Made by a program: the position numbers and the translations under genes. A stretch of 19,556 nt of DNA from Bacillota bacterium. Its GTDB lineage: Bacteria; Bacillota; Bacilli; Paenibacillales; UBA4045. The stretch covers positions 1 to 19,556 of the forward strand of contig JAEZQY010000043.1 of NCBI GenBank assembly GCA_023441055.1, given 5' to 3'. Below are positions 1 to 9,239 of the stretch, in pieces (within the stretch, counting starts at the first letter, position 1; each line of letters begins with the position of its first letter). The notes below the pieces were generated by a model. It saw only the letters and a list, made by a program, of their open reading frames with translations. It searched no databases and had not been told where the DNA came from.

Positions 1-2
1 GG

Positions 3-176
3 TTAATTCGGGAAGATCAGATGAACTTCACGGAAATTGCCGAGCTTCTGCAATACAGCAGCGTGCATCAATTCTCCCGTCAATTCAAATCTGTACTGGA
101 TATGTCCCCATCTGAGTATGCACGTTCTGTGAAGGCGCAGCTCCATGACACTGTTAATGGGGATATATCTCCTTAA
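3..176 (+). CDS. AraC-family transcriptional regulator, C-terminal end (5' end outside window)
   Basis: The reading frame is open from base 3 to a TAA at 174-176 and gives 57 residues. It contains the second helix-turn-helix of an AraC/XylS DNA-binding domain: 'LIRE', then 'FTEIAELLQYSSVHQFSRQF', then the signature 'MSPSEYARS'. This is the part that contacts the second half of the operator. The start lies outside the window, so the sensor domain cannot be described from here. The stop overlaps by 23 bp the 3' end of the convergent FAH-family remnant. The first residues fit, after about 26 missing residues, onto the AraC fragment that ends the window at 19556. The two pieces may belong to one gene or to two close paralogues. 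AraC identity is secure; the regulated target is unknown. Confidence 0.85.
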   Translation, partial: LIREDQMNFTEIAELLQYSSVHQFSRQFKSVLDMSPSEYARSVKAQLHDTVNGDISP

Positions 177-449
177 ACTTGGAGGTGATTGCCGGTTCTG
201 CGTCAAATGTATTCCGCAGAACACCAATCCCTTCAATTTCTGCCTCGACAACATCACCTGGCTTCAGCCACACCTGTGGCTTTTGACCCATGCCAACACC
301 AGGAGGCGTGCCAGTGCTGATCACATCGCCCGGCTTCAATGTCATTGTATTGGACAGGAATGAGATTAGATGAGGGATATCGAATATCGCCGCACAATTC
401 TCAGCTTCTAATCTTCATCTTTTTTCGAATAAAATTGCAGCAACTTCAT
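154..449 (-). pseudogene. Fumarylacetoacetate hydrolase (FAH)-family protein, internally deleted remnant
   Basis: Two separate pieces of one gene survive. The 5' piece starts with ATG at 447-449 behind an AAGGAG ribosome site and reads MKLLQFYSKKDED before a TAG. The 3' piece, in another frame, covers about 154-395 and reads 'IFDIPHLISFLSNTMTLKPG', then 'DVISTGTPPGVG' and 'VEAEIEGIGVLRN', the classic C-terminal part of FAH-family hydrolases/isomerases. The start and the final stop are 296 bp apart, which is not a multiple of three. Family members are roughly 280-300 residues long, so about 200 residues are missing between the pieces. Intact members cleave or isomerise acylpyruvate-type compounds using a metal ion. 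This copy should be inactive. It converges on the AraC gene to its left. Confidence 0.8.
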
Positions 450-637
450 GATTAAACCTCTCCTTTAATACCCTGTCATGACCATAAATTAAAATTACCA
501 GGTGCTACGGTTTAAGCAGGATGATAGGCAAGATCTATATGCCACCCTAGCGATCATAACGTCACTGCATCGATTTCCAAAAGTCAAGTGGATTTCTTGA
601 AGTGGGTATCCTCTCAGCGGAGCTGATAGATTAGTGT
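450..637. other. Intergenic region between FAH remnant and glycan operon 3' end
   Basis: No coding frame is convincing here. On the minus strand, downstream of the operon's last gene, there are two small hairpins. One is TCAGC-3 nt-GCTGA at 614-626; the other is TCAAG-7 nt-CTTGA at 584-600, followed by a short CTTTT. Either could end the operon transcript weakly, but neither has a proper U-tract. The part nearest 450 should hold the old promoter of the FAH gene; no clear -10/-35 pair is visible. Confidence 0.4.
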
Positions 638-2296
638 CTAAGTATCACGACTAATCTTCATAATCATCCGATTCAACCGTTCCCGCTTCGACAACAGCCA
701 TGATTCACTCCTCGGGTAACGTGTCAAGCTCAGTTCATAAGGTAAGTCATCCTCGATAAACGCAACAACATGGTCAAATCCGATATATTGTTCCAGCAAT
801 TGCAGCGCCCTCATATCCTGCATCGCTTCGAACAATACCTTCAGTCGAATGGATTCAACCGGGCCATCTTCTCCCGGGTATACCAAGAACGCATCTCCCG
901 ACGGAAATGCGCCGCCGGCGTCAGTAACCATATACGGATTGATCGCCTTGCGAGAATATTGCGTGTTCCAGAAATTAAAGCCCCAATGCAGAAACCCTTC
1001 GATACGCAGCTTATAGAGCTGGAAGCCAAGAATACGATTGCGGGAAGAATGCATACTGAAGAAGCGGTTCGATACTTCCTTGTATTGCCCGCAACAATAA
1101 TACATCCAACGCGCCGGAAGGTCATCCTGCAGGAACAGTTCCATTCGATCGCTGGAAGGTACAGGATGCTTGACAATGCCCGCTTGATAAAACTCATAAT
1201 CAGACAACGCATCCAGAACAGGCAATTCGCCAACCAGCTCACCAATTAAGTCAGAGGCCTTACGATAATCGTCCATCTGACTCAGATTCGGTTCATCGGA
1301 TACGTGGAAGTAACAGCTCGATTCAAGCTGATGCAGACGAAGGAAAGCAAGCAATTCCGGGATGAACTGTCTTAGGAACGAAGCATACTCTTCACTTCCC
1401 GCATCGGTATCCCAGCCGAATAGTTGTCGCTGCTCGCCATCGATTAGACCGATAATCTTCGGTGCATGCTTCGCTCCCCACTGTGTGAATAGATGAGAGA
1501 ATTCAAAATATACGACTCCCCGTTCCCTGCACAATGTGATCCACTTCAGCAGTTGATCGAACTCAAACTGATACTGCCCCTCCTCCAATTGATGGACACT
1601 AACCAGCTGCACAGTCAATCGCTCACCGCCAACCGCCGTATCGAGCGGAGGTGTGAAGATCGGTGTCAGTATCATATTGATGCCATGTTTAACCGCTGTT
1701 TGCACATATTGATCTACAAAGTGCCAATAGGCATCGCTGAATACGTCTACCCCGTAATATTCCGCGATGCAATCTGTGTGCAGCCATTCGGTATGAATCA
1801 GACGCTGTTCCGGCAGCGAAGCTCCTAATATAGTAAGGTTGAACGCAGCTATCCCCAAACGCTCGCCATCGTCGGATTCGAAGCAAGCTTCAATCGGGTA
1901 AGTACCTATACTTACTTCGCCATACAACTCGACCGTGATCCAAACAGACCGCCATTGCAAGGGATAAGTAAACAGCCTTCCATCCTCTAGCGGAAGCAGC
2001 GGGTCGGGATATAAGCCAGGCGTTGTCCGAAGCACATCATCGTCATGATCGGCATAGCATGGCAGCTCTGAAGGCACCAACGCTACCGCCTTAACCACCA
2101 TGTATGGACTTAAGTCAGACTGGATCGTCAACCGCACAGAGCGACCGATCGACAGCGATCGATACGCAATTTGATAAGCGTATGTCTCGTTGCTCAGTGC
2201 CGTCGCCGCCTGAATCGGTTCAGCACGCAGCTCCTCATCCGCGAATACCTTCGCCAATGAGCTGATACATCTGGTTTGGAAATGAGTCTCTATCAA
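638..2296 (-). CDS. GH123-like (DUF4091) glycoside hydrolase, putative beta-N-acetylgalactosaminidase
   Basis: This is a protein of 552 residues without a signal peptide or membrane segment, so probably cytoplasmic. It begins with TTG (2294-2296) behind AAAGGAG at 8 nt; the next in-frame Met is far inside the N-terminal beta domain. Residues about 1-160 look like a beta-sandwich. Residues about 165-500 resemble the TIM-barrel of DUF4091 proteins, with 'HTEWLHTDCIA' near 168, 'YFEFSHLFTQWGAKHAP' near 263-279 and 'HVSDEPN' at 331-337. In the GH123 family a neighbouring Asp-Glu pair supports substrate-assisted cleavage of beta-GalNAc; here it would be D334-E335. GH123 enzymes are known from Paenibacillus acting on glycosphingolipids. 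DUF4091 proteins are broad, so the exact specificity is inference. It is the last gene of the operon, 42 nt after GH35. Confidence 0.7.
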   Translation of the reverse strand: MIETHFQTRCISSLAKVFADEELRAEPIQAATALSNETYAYQIAYRSLSIGRSVRLTIQSDLSPYMVVKAVALVPSELPCYADHDDDVLRTTPGLYPDPLLPLEDGRLFTYPLQWRSVWITVELYGEVSIGTYPIEACFESDDGERLGIAAFNLTILGASLPEQRLIHTEWLHTDCIAEYYGVDVFSDAYWHFVDQYVQTAVKHGINMILTPIFTPPLDTAVGGERLTVQLVSVHQLEEGQYQFEFDQLLKWITLCRERGVVYFEFSHLFTQWGAKHAPKIIGLIDGEQRQLFGWDTDAGSEEYASFLRQFIPELLAFLRLHQLESSCYFHVSDEPNLSQMDDYRKASDLIGELVGELPVLDALSDYEFYQAGIVKHPVPSSDRMELFLQDDLPARWMYYCCGQYKEVSNRFFSMHSSRNRILGFQLYKLRIEGFLHWGFNFWNTQYSRKAINPYMVTDAGGAFPSGDAFLVYPGEDGPVESIRLKVLFEAMQDMRALQLLEQYIGFDHVVAFIEDDLPYELSLTRYPRSESWLLSKRERLNRMIMKISRDT

Positions 2297-2338
2297 TCCT
2301 ATTTCTCCTTTAGTCGAAGCTTCGGGTGTAATTTATAA

Positions 2339-4084
2339 TTATCCAATTACTGCACGATCTCTAAGCGTCACTTTTGCCGATTGTGTGCAGTGCAGTTCGA
2401 ATAGAACGAGTTCGTTCTCTCCCTTGTTGAGCAAAGGGGCTGGAATATACAACGTTCGCTGAGGCCCGATCTCCCAATAACGTCCCAGATTGAAGCTATT
2501 AATATAGGCAACACCCTTCGTCCAGCCCGGCAGCTCCAAGAACGTATCTGCCTTCTCATCAACTGTGAACGTGCCTCTGTAGAACGCAGGAGTAGTCGTA
2601 ACACTATGCACATCGTTCCGATAGCATAGTTTCGACATATCAGTCATAGGCAGAGGGTATATGGTCCAATCGAATAGATATTGCTGGCCTAGACGGACAC
2701 CCTCTGTGATACCTTTCCTGTCCTTGAGGAATGGACCATAGTTGATTCTGCCCATGTTCTCGACCAACAAACTTAGTTTAATGCCATTCTCCGTTATCTC
2801 TAGCATTAACGGCTTCGGATCCCATCGTTCAATGACACCTCGATATTCGTCATCGACGAATACGAGCGCGCGATCGCATACATCCTGCACGATAAGCTCG
2901 CTGACGCTCCTCGGACCGGTTATATAAGTGGTATATAAGATAAAGCCATAGGCTTGTCCCAGCTTCTCCATCGGTTCGGGACATGTGCTGCGCACACTGC
3001 TTGAGAGCAGCTCAAGCGACTCGAACAGACCAACAGATTGATTCATCCTTATTTCACCATAGCTTCTTGCGGGAATAGGCTCCGGGAGTGGACGCGGATC
3101 CAGATTCGTATAGCGGGTAATGATCTCGCGAATGGCATAGTACTTGTCGGTCACGGCTCCGGACTCCGTCAGCAGCGCATTGTAATCGTAGCTGGTTACT
3201 GTTGGTTCATATTTATCTGAATAGTTCGCTCCATTATAGAACCCAAAGTTGGTTCCTCCATGGAACATGTAGAAATTAACAGAAGCCCCCATTGCAAGCA
3301 TTCTGTCGAGTACATCCGCAACATCTTCATGCCCTCTCGTGTGATGCTGCTCGCCCCAATGATCAAACCAACCGTTCCAATATTCCATGCACATCAATGG
3401 CTTGTCCGGCTGGTATTCGATTAGCTTGGCGAAGGCAGCTTCGGGCTGCGAGCCAAAATTCAATGTTTCCAATGTACCGGGAATCATGCCGCCTTGTAAG
3501 GTGAAATCGTCGTATCCATCAGAGGTGAACAGCAGGACGTCGATTCCTCGGTTGATCATGCCATCCCTTAAGTATTCTAGATACGAGGTATCATTGCCGT
3601 AGCTGCCGTATTCATTCTCAATCTGCATAGCAATAACAGGTCCTCCGTTGGTTGCCAAATAAGGCTTCAGCTTCGGCATTAACACATCATAGTAAGCATC
3701 CACCCGGTCAAGATAAGGTTGATAGCTGCACCGCAGTCTCATATTGTCATCCTCAAGCAACCATGCCGGCAACCCGCCGAACTCCCACTCTGAACATATA
3801 TATGGGCTTGGCCGGACAATGACGAACAGATCCAGAGCCGCCGCTGTTTCGATGAATGCACCGATATCCGCCATGCCGGAGAAGTTGAACTTCTCCGGCT
3901 CGGGCTGATGCAGATTCCAGGGGACATACGTCTCAACGCCGTTAAAACCGCAAGCCTTCAGCTTGACCAGCCGATCGTGCCAATATTCGGGTACGACTCG
4001 AAAGTAATGCAAAGCCCCTGTTATCAATTGAATCGGTTTACCGTTATACAAGAACTGGTTTCCTTCAATGGTCAGAACGTTCAT
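2339..4084 (-). CDS. GH35 beta-galactosidase
   Basis: The 581-residue protein matches cytoplasmic bacterial GH35 enzymes in length and has no signal peptide. It starts with ATG at 4082-4084 after AAGGGAG at 9 nt. The N-terminal barrel shows 'GALHYFRVVPEYWHDRL', 'GFNGVETYVPWNLHQPEP' and 'GGPVIAMQIENEYG'. The last contains the expected acid/base glutamate E158. 'MCMEYWNGWFDHWG' contains the expected nucleophile E234. 'FYMFHGGTNFGF' follows near 271-282. The C-terminal half has the beta domains, including a 'GVAYINSFNLGRYWEIGPQ' segment typical of the family. It should release terminal beta-galactose from imported oligosaccharides by a retaining mechanism. It lies 39 nt downstream of the secreted beta-helix gene and 42 nt upstream of the GH123-like gene. 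Family assignment is secure; linkage preference is unknown. Confidence 0.93.
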   Translation of the reverse strand: MNVLTIEGNQFLYNGKPIQLITGALHYFRVVPEYWHDRLVKLKACGFNGVETYVPWNLHQPEPEKFNFSGMADIGAFIETAAALDLFVIVRPSPYICSEWEFGGLPAWLLEDDNMRLRCSYQPYLDRVDAYYDVLMPKLKPYLATNGGPVIAMQIENEYGSYGNDTSYLEYLRDGMINRGIDVLLFTSDGYDDFTLQGGMIPGTLETLNFGSQPEAAFAKLIEYQPDKPLMCMEYWNGWFDHWGEQHHTRGHEDVADVLDRMLAMGASVNFYMFHGGTNFGFYNGANYSDKYEPTVTSYDYNALLTESGAVTDKYYAIREIITRYTNLDPRPLPEPIPARSYGEIRMNQSVGLFESLELLSSSVRSTCPEPMEKLGQAYGFILYTTYITGPRSVSELIVQDVCDRALVFVDDEYRGVIERWDPKPLMLEITENGIKLSLLVENMGRINYGPFLKDRKGITEGVRLGQQYLFDWTIYPLPMTDMSKLCYRNDVHSVTTTPAFYRGTFTVDEKADTFLELPGWTKGVAYINSFNLGRYWEIGPQRTLYIPAPLLNKGENELVLFELHCTQSAKVTLRDRAVIG

Positions 4085-4123
4085 ACGTGAGTACTCCCTT
4101 GCGCCTAATTCCCATCTGGCCTT

Positions 4124-7100
4124 CTATAATCCATATTTAGAGGTTAAATATTGCTCAATGCTAATTCTTGCTGAATCGCTTAATGCAGTCCGATATATGA
4201 TAATCTCTGCCAGATCCCCATCAATCGATTGTCCGCTCGCGTTGCCGATTCTAAATCCAGTCCAATTGGCGGGATTTGCAACTGTTTTTGTCGCCAACAA
4301 CGTGCCATTTTTATATAACTTTGCTACTCCGTCATTAAGGGAATAGACGAATAACTGGGCTTCGCCGAGTTCTATAGTTCCGGCTCCTGCTCCGTCCGCA
4401 GGCGAAATTCTGGAAGCTGTGCTCGTTCCCGCATAGACACCGCCGTTTGCGGAACCGTGAAACTGGAATTGTCCCCAGCTGCCTAGTGCGCCTAACGATT
4501 GATTGTAATTTTTATTGGCAATCGGCTTTAACACGAACGCCATCGTGAAATTATCCATGTCCCCTGCCGCTCCGACCGCATCCATGAAATCATCATTCCC
4601 GTCAAACCGAATGGCCGGTTTCCCGTTTATTGCATTTTCAATCAGTTTGGGTTTATTAGCCTGAACAGATTGACTGGCATCCACACCGGCATCGTTACCG
4701 TTTCCATATAAAGCCATTCCTGCCCAGTTGCTGACATAACCGTCATCATCGCGCGTTACGCCTGTGTCGGCCATCAACCATAACTTGTTGCCGCCTGATT
4801 CGGCACGATGATGGGTTGGGTTGAACAGAGGGGCTTCGCCGTGCTCATAGATTTCGAGCTCGGCTATTGCCATTTGGCCGCCGGTTTGACCCGCGCCATC
4901 CGGTTTAACGGCCTCTATTTTAACGAACCTCACTAAGGTGGAGGAGGACAGTACCGTCTTGGATCTTCCTCCTGCACTTTCCGTGACGATCCCCGCATTC
5001 GTCCAATTTATCCCGTCAAGCGATGTCAGTATCTTGTATTCCGTTGCGTACAATGTCTCTGAAGCTGGCGGGTTTACGGGAAAGTTTACAATCACTGTTG
5101 ATATTGGCTTTGCACTTAGAAGATCCACTTGATAAGCCCATTTGTACTGCCCTGACGCCTGCGCCCACGTGGCAGGATTACCGTCAATGGCTTTATTCGC
5201 TTCCCTGCCTGCATGCATACTAGCAGCACTTCCGTTCATATAATAGGCTGACACAACTCCATCCCGAGCCAAATTGTCGAATCCATATACCTCCAGCTCC
5301 GCAATCGCCATTTGACCTCCAATCTGAGACGGGCCATCCGGTTTAATGGCTTCGATTCTTACATATCGCGCCGCTTTCGGCATAAATTCCGTAATGTTCT
5401 CACCAACTTTTCCATCCAGTACAACTGCAGCCGTACTCCAGTTGATAGCATCAAGCGAGGTTTTGATCGCATATTCAGTTGCGAACAATCCTGGACTTGG
5501 TATTGTTGAAAAATGCACGATAACTTTCGAAATATCCGTTACGTACTGCATATCTACCTGCTGAACCCATTTATATTGCCCGGTGGCCTGTGCGAATGTG
5601 CCAGAATTGCCGTCCACGGCCGAGTAGGCATCTTGCCCAGGCTGCATGCTTGCAACGCTGCCATTCAGGTAGTAGGCGCTCGCTGTTTTCCCTCTGGCAA
5701 GGTTCGCTTCCGTATACGCCTCTATCTCGGCAATGGCCATCTGTCCGCCGGTTTGTCCCGGGCCATCCGGTTTGATCGCCTCTACCCTGATATATCTGAT
5801 CGGCTTCGGCAGCATCTTCACCTCTGCCCGGCCGCCTGTGCCGTCCGTAACAATCGCCAAAGTAGACCAATTGATCGAATCTAACGATCCCTTAATCTGA
5901 AATTGTGTAGCGAATAGCGACTGTGAAGCGGGTGGCTGATTGGGAAACTGAACCGCGATTGTAGACACATTCTCCGTCTGCTGCAAGTCTACTTGCTGAG
6001 CCCATATATATTCACTAGATGCTTGCGCCCAAGTTAACGGATCACCATCGACAGCCTTGTCTGCCTCATAACCCGCAATCATACTAACCGGATTGCCACC
6101 AGCATCATAGGATGACGCAGGTTTTCCCAAAGCGACATTACGCGGATCATTAGCCAGATTCGCATACAGGCCATAATACGCTTCTTGCAATCCGCTATTC
6201 TGAATAATCTCGCGTGCATCGATAGGCCAATTCATATCCGGGACCACAGTTGTGTTGCTGATCGATGTGTTGGTCCCGTGATTTCTGAAGGTAGCTGCCG
6301 TAGTATAGTTACGATTGACCGTTATATCATGGATGGATGGATGCCAGATGAACATCCACGTATGCACATTCTCAACAACATTATCCGTAATGGTAAAGTA
6401 TGCGGAACCCTCGTCCGGATATATCGCGCCATTAATATTCGTTTGATTTCTAATGTAATTGCCGGATATGACGGAGTCGGGTTGCTGACCTAATGTGTAT
6501 ATCCCTCCGCCATCCTTCAAAATTTGATTAAAGTCGGATATCTTATTATTGCTGACGACATTATTGCGACTGGTTGTGGAATCTGGAAAGTAACTCCATC
6601 CCCAGCCAAGCGAGACTCCAGAGTACGGCGTCTCAGCGATGTCGTTATGCGTAATCTGCAAGCCATCCGTATAGAATGCGCTGATTGCAGGCGCACTGTA
6701 ATAATCTTGCCCTGTATATCGGATCAAGTTGTTACTAATGATATTGTTCACATTCACTTCTTCATTGGCTTCATCTACAGCGTCATGTGTCGGAAGACCA
6801 ACGACGATTGCCGAATCGGCAATATCGTTGAAATAATTGCCGACAATGGAGACATCCTCAACGCCGTTCCTCAAATGAATTGCCGCGGCACCCATATGCT
6901 CGAATACGGATTGATACATACCAATATCATAGGCGCTATCTATCAAGATATTTCCTGGAATCATATCATTATCCGCATGGTCTGCCCGTTGATTGCCTGC
7001 CCTGCTCGCAATAACTTGTGCCTGCTGATTGGCGAAGCCCATCTCCGATGGCCTCAGCCAAGTGCCATGCCTGAATGTGATCCCTTCAAGGTCTATATCG

Positions 7101-8020
7101 TGAACCTTATCCTCAATCGTACTGCCTTGTATGGCAAGCAGTGTCTCTAATTTTGGAGCATACACTTCCGCTGTCGACATGTCTTCGCCATCCGGCCAAT
7201 AGTACACCGTGTCCGTACTTCGATTCAAATAAAACTCACCAGGCGAATCCAGCAATTCAAAGGCATTTTCAATATAAAATGGTGTTGAATAGTTGGGACG
7301 ATACGAGATCCCCCCATCATTGCCTATTTCCGTACCCCAGTTAAAGTATGGCTGTCTCATATTGATAATCTTCTCATTGCCCGCTGTATTGGCAATGCTG
7401 CTCACATTATGATAGAAAACTCGCCAATACATGAGCCATATCAATTCAATATCTCCGGCGTTCTCATAGTTGCCTATCGTGTCGCCGCTGACATATATCC
7501 CATCCGTATTGCTATGAGCCCCCTTCGACCAGCCCAACCCGGTATAGGTTTGCTGAGAACGTGTCCTCTCGGCTCGTTGGCCATTCACATACAGTTGACG
7601 AAAATTGTCTACCGACACTGGAGCACTCCAGAGCGGACTATTCGGTACTTGAGTCCAACCTGTAATGAGTGATCCTCCGCTTACAATCGGAATTTCACCC
7701 GGGTAGCTTCTATATTTGACTTTATAGCCATTACTTCCTGAATCAAGTTCACTGAAGATAACCGTATCGGTCAAATGATAGGTTCCGCCGCGCAAATATA
7801 CGATAATGTCGCCGGTCATGTTCGAATTAATCGTTCTTACAATGTCCCTAGCTTTATGAAGTGTAGCAAATGGCTGCTCAATCGTTCCTGGATTGGAATC
7901 GCTGCCAGCGGGAGAGACATAATACGTAGCCTGTACATTTGCGTTGGCCTCAGATGGAAGATAGATGAGACTAAGAACTAAACAAATACTTAATAATTCT
8001 ATTACTCTCTTTTTCATCAA
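4124..8020 (-). CDS. Secreted right-handed beta-helix glycosidase (GH141-like) with three F5/8-type C modules and a LamG-like domain
   Basis: This is a 1298-residue multidomain protein. Residues 1-28 form a signal peptide (KKR, hydrophobic core, then 'EANANVQA'). Residues about 32-620 form a parallel beta-helix opening with 'YYVSPAGSDSNPGT' and containing 'LYVNGQRAERTR' and 'KDGGGIYTLGQQP', the pattern seen in GH141-type proteins. Characterised GH141 members include an alpha-L-fucosidase and a xylanase. Three F5/8-type C (CBM32-like) modules follow at about 625-770, 772-912 and 915-1058, each ending in a version of 'GGQMAIAELEVY'. A concanavalin/LamG-like domain fills about 1075-1298. No sorting signal or S-layer domain is visible. 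The annotated TTG start has AAGGA at 8 nt; the ATG one codon later (8015-8017) is equally possible. It probably attacks the glycan outside the cell. The family call is firm for beta-helix plus modules, less so for GH141. Confidence 0.8.
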   Translation of the reverse strand: MMKKRVIELLSICLVLSLIYLPSEANANVQATYYVSPAGSDSNPGTIEQPFATLHKARDIVRTINSNMTGDIIVYLRGGTYHLTDTVIFSELDSGSNGYKVKYRSYPGEIPIVSGGSLITGWTQVPNSPLWSAPVSVDNFRQLYVNGQRAERTRSQQTYTGLGWSKGAHSNTDGIYVSGDTIGNYENAGDIELIWLMYWRVFYHNVSSIANTAGNEKIINMRQPYFNWGTEIGNDGGISYRPNYSTPFYIENAFELLDSPGEFYLNRSTDTVYYWPDGEDMSTAEVYAPKLETLLAIQGSTIEDKVHDIDLEGITFRHGTWLRPSEMGFANQQAQVIASRAGNQRADHADNDMIPGNILIDSAYDIGMYQSVFEHMGAAAIHLRNGVEDVSIVGNYFNDIADSAIVVGLPTHDAVDEANEEVNVNNIISNNLIRYTGQDYYSAPAISAFYTDGLQITHNDIAETPYSGVSLGWGWSYFPDSTTSRNNVVSNNKISDFNQILKDGGGIYTLGQQPDSVISGNYIRNQTNINGAIYPDEGSAYFTITDNVVENVHTWMFIWHPSIHDITVNRNYTTAATFRNHGTNTSISNTTVVPDMNWPIDAREIIQNSGLQEAYYGLYANLANDPRNVALGKPASSYDAGGNPVSMIAGYEADKAVDGDPLTWAQASSEYIWAQQVDLQQTENVSTIAVQFPNQPPASQSLFATQFQIKGSLDSINWSTLAIVTDGTGGRAEVKMLPKPIRYIRVEAIKPDGPGQTGGQMAIAEIEAYTEANLARGKTASAYYLNGSVASMQPGQDAYSAVDGNSGTFAQATGQYKWVQQVDMQYVTDISKVIVHFSTIPSPGLFATEYAIKTSLDAINWSTAAVVLDGKVGENITEFMPKAARYVRIEAIKPDGPSQIGGQMAIAELEVYGFDNLARDGVVSAYYMNGSAASMHAGREANKAIDGNPATWAQASGQYKWAYQVDLLSAKPISTVIVNFPVNPPASETLYATEYKILTSLDGINWTNAGIVTESAGGRSKTVLSSSTLVRFVKIEAVKPDGAGQTGGQMAIAELEIYEHGEAPLFNPTHHRAESGGNKLWLMADTGVTRDDDGYVSNWAGMALYGNGNDAGVDASQSVQANKPKLIENAINGKPAIRFDGNDDFMDAVGAAGDMDNFTMAFVLKPIANKNYNQSLGALGSWGQFQFHGSANGGVYAGTSTASRISPADGAGAGTIELGEAQLFVYSLNDGVAKLYKNGTLLATKTVANPANWTGFRIGNASGQSIDGDLAEIIIYRTALSDSARISIEQYLTSKYGL
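4847..6148 (-). repeat. Three tandem F5/8-type C module repeats inside the beta-helix protein gene
   Basis: Three consecutive segments of about 430-440 bp encode homologous modules (approximately 6148-5711, 5707-5285 and 5278-4847). Each has an 'LARxxxxSAYY' or related opening, an 'AVDG/AIDGNPxTWAQA' segment, a 'LDxINWSTA'-like turn, a 'YVRIEAIKPDG' strand and a 'GGQMAIAELE' end. The DNA copies differ at many positions, so the duplication is old and the copies are maintained by selection for protein sequence. Repeated modules usually raise binding strength for a multivalent glycan surface. Confidence 0.85.
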
Positions 8021-8053
8021 ACATCACGTCCTTCTAGATATGTGAGCTTTCGG

Positions 8054-9232
8054 TCATTCTTGAAATGCAATCCTCCGGAACGTCTCCGTCTCCGCAGACT
8101 CTCTAGCCCTAACGCACATCAACGCGCTAAGAATCCCCGCATCCAGTGGAGCCTTGGATGTTTCTTTCCCCCTCATAATATTGATGAAGTTATAGCAGAG
8201 CACCTCATCACCGCCGCCGTGTCCGCCGTCGCCACTGTTCATTTTCAGGACTTCCGTACGCAAGGAATCATGCATCGCGATCTTGATTTCATCCTTATAC
8301 CAATCGAACGCTAACGTGCCCTTTTCACCTATTAATCTGGCTCCCCTCACGGCAGCTGAATTTTTAACATAGAAGTTTTGGGAATAGGACACATGCATGC
8401 CTGTCTCGTACACAATCAACGCACTGCCGGAATCTTCATTGCCCGCATCTACACCATAAGCACATTGCCAATCCTTGTTTGAAGATTGCTGTCGCATGAC
8501 GTGCTGCCGTATGAACGGACTTTCGGGGCATGTTTCGTACTCCTCACATTCCGCACATCTCTTGCCCGCTGGATAGCGTCCGTCGAATACCCGCTTGGAC
8601 TTGACCGCACAGATCGAGACCGGTTGAATGCCTAGCAAATAGTTGATATAGTCTAAATCATGCGTGGCCTTCTGGAGAAACATGCCGCCGGTTTCCTCCA
8701 CATCCCTGTACCATGAATGAAAGTAAGCAGCAGAACCATACGGCACGTTATTCACGGCCTGGACATGTTCGATTGCGCCCAGCCTGCCTGAATCAATCAC
8801 TTGCTTGACCAGTGTAACGATGGTCGACAATCGTAAGGGGAACGATACAACTACTTCACTCGTTGATTTCTTATTCGCTTCGGCCAACAACTCCAAATCT
8901 ACAAGATTGGTCGCCACTGGTTTCTCCAAGTATAAGGGCAAATTACGCGCCATCACCTTCAACGCCATCGTAGTATGCAGCGAACAGCGAGTGCCGATCA
9001 ATACGCCGTCCAAGCTTTCTTTGGCCAGCATTTCATCCGCTACCGTGTATAGCGAGACCGTTGCTACATCGATATCTCTTTTCTCAAGTTTAGCTCTCAC
9101 CTTATCCAGCTCGATATCCGCGATCGCCGCGATTCGTACGCCGAGTTTATAATTCAACATAATATCCACAATCGCACTGATTCGATCGCCGTAACCGATC
9201 ACGCCTATGTTCAACATGACTGCACCATCCAT
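8054..9232 (-). CDS. Gfo/Idh/MocA-family oxidoreductase with Cys cluster
   Basis: This 392-residue protein has an N-terminal Rossmann fold: 'IGVIGYGDR' near 9-17, a variant of the dinucleotide-binding loop, then 'LPLYLEKPVAT' with the family's conserved E103-K104-P105. The C-terminal catalytic part has 'TGGMFLQKATHDLDYINYLLG', with H191-D192 in the position of the usual catalytic histidine motif. An insertion at 222-237 carries C226, C229 and C235 ('RCAECEEYETCPES'), with C257 further on. Such enzymes oxidise or reduce sugars with NAD(P). The start is either ATG at 9230-9232 or ATG five codons later (MLNIGVIG); neither has a strong ribosome site, and a long hairpin sits directly upstream. It lies between the solute-binding protein gene and the beta-helix gene, so it probably acts on a sugar released from the imported glycan. 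Confidence 0.85.
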   Translation of the reverse strand: MDGAVMLNIGVIGYGDRISAIVDIMLNYKLGVRIAAIADIELDKVRAKLEKRDIDVATVSLYTVADEMLAKESLDGVLIGTRCSLHTTMALKVMARNLPLYLEKPVATNLVDLELLAEANKKSTSEVVVSFPLRLSTIVTLVKQVIDSGRLGAIEHVQAVNNVPYGSAAYFHSWYRDVEETGGMFLQKATHDLDYINYLLGIQPVSICAVKSKRVFDGRYPAGKRCAECEEYETCPESPFIRQHVMRQQSSNKDWQCAYGVDAGNEDSGSALIVYETGMHVSYSQNFYVKNSAAVRGARLIGEKGTLAFDWYKDEIKIAMHDSLRTEVLKMNSGDGGHGGGDEVLCYNFINIMRGKETSKAPLDAGILSALMCVRARESAETETFRRIAFQE

Positions 9233-9239
9233 TCACAAG

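Noticed and set aside
584..626. Two short hairpins as terminator of the glycan operon
   Set aside because: Stems are only 5 bp and lack a convincing U-tract on the minus strand.
770..1249. 159-codon open frame on the + strand
   Set aside because: Antisense to the GH123-like gene, composition typical of a shadow frame, no homology recognised.
6524..7150. 208-codon open frame on the + strand
   Set aside because: Lies antisense inside the beta-helix gene, has no recognisable domain and no ribosome site; a shadow of the real gene.
8054..9232. Assignment of the oxidoreductase to GH109 (NAD-dependent alpha-N-acetylgalactosaminidase)
   Set aside because: The fold is shared, but length, lack of a signal peptide and the Cys cluster differ, and I cannot identify GH109-specific residues; kept as a general Gfo/Idh/MocA enzyme.
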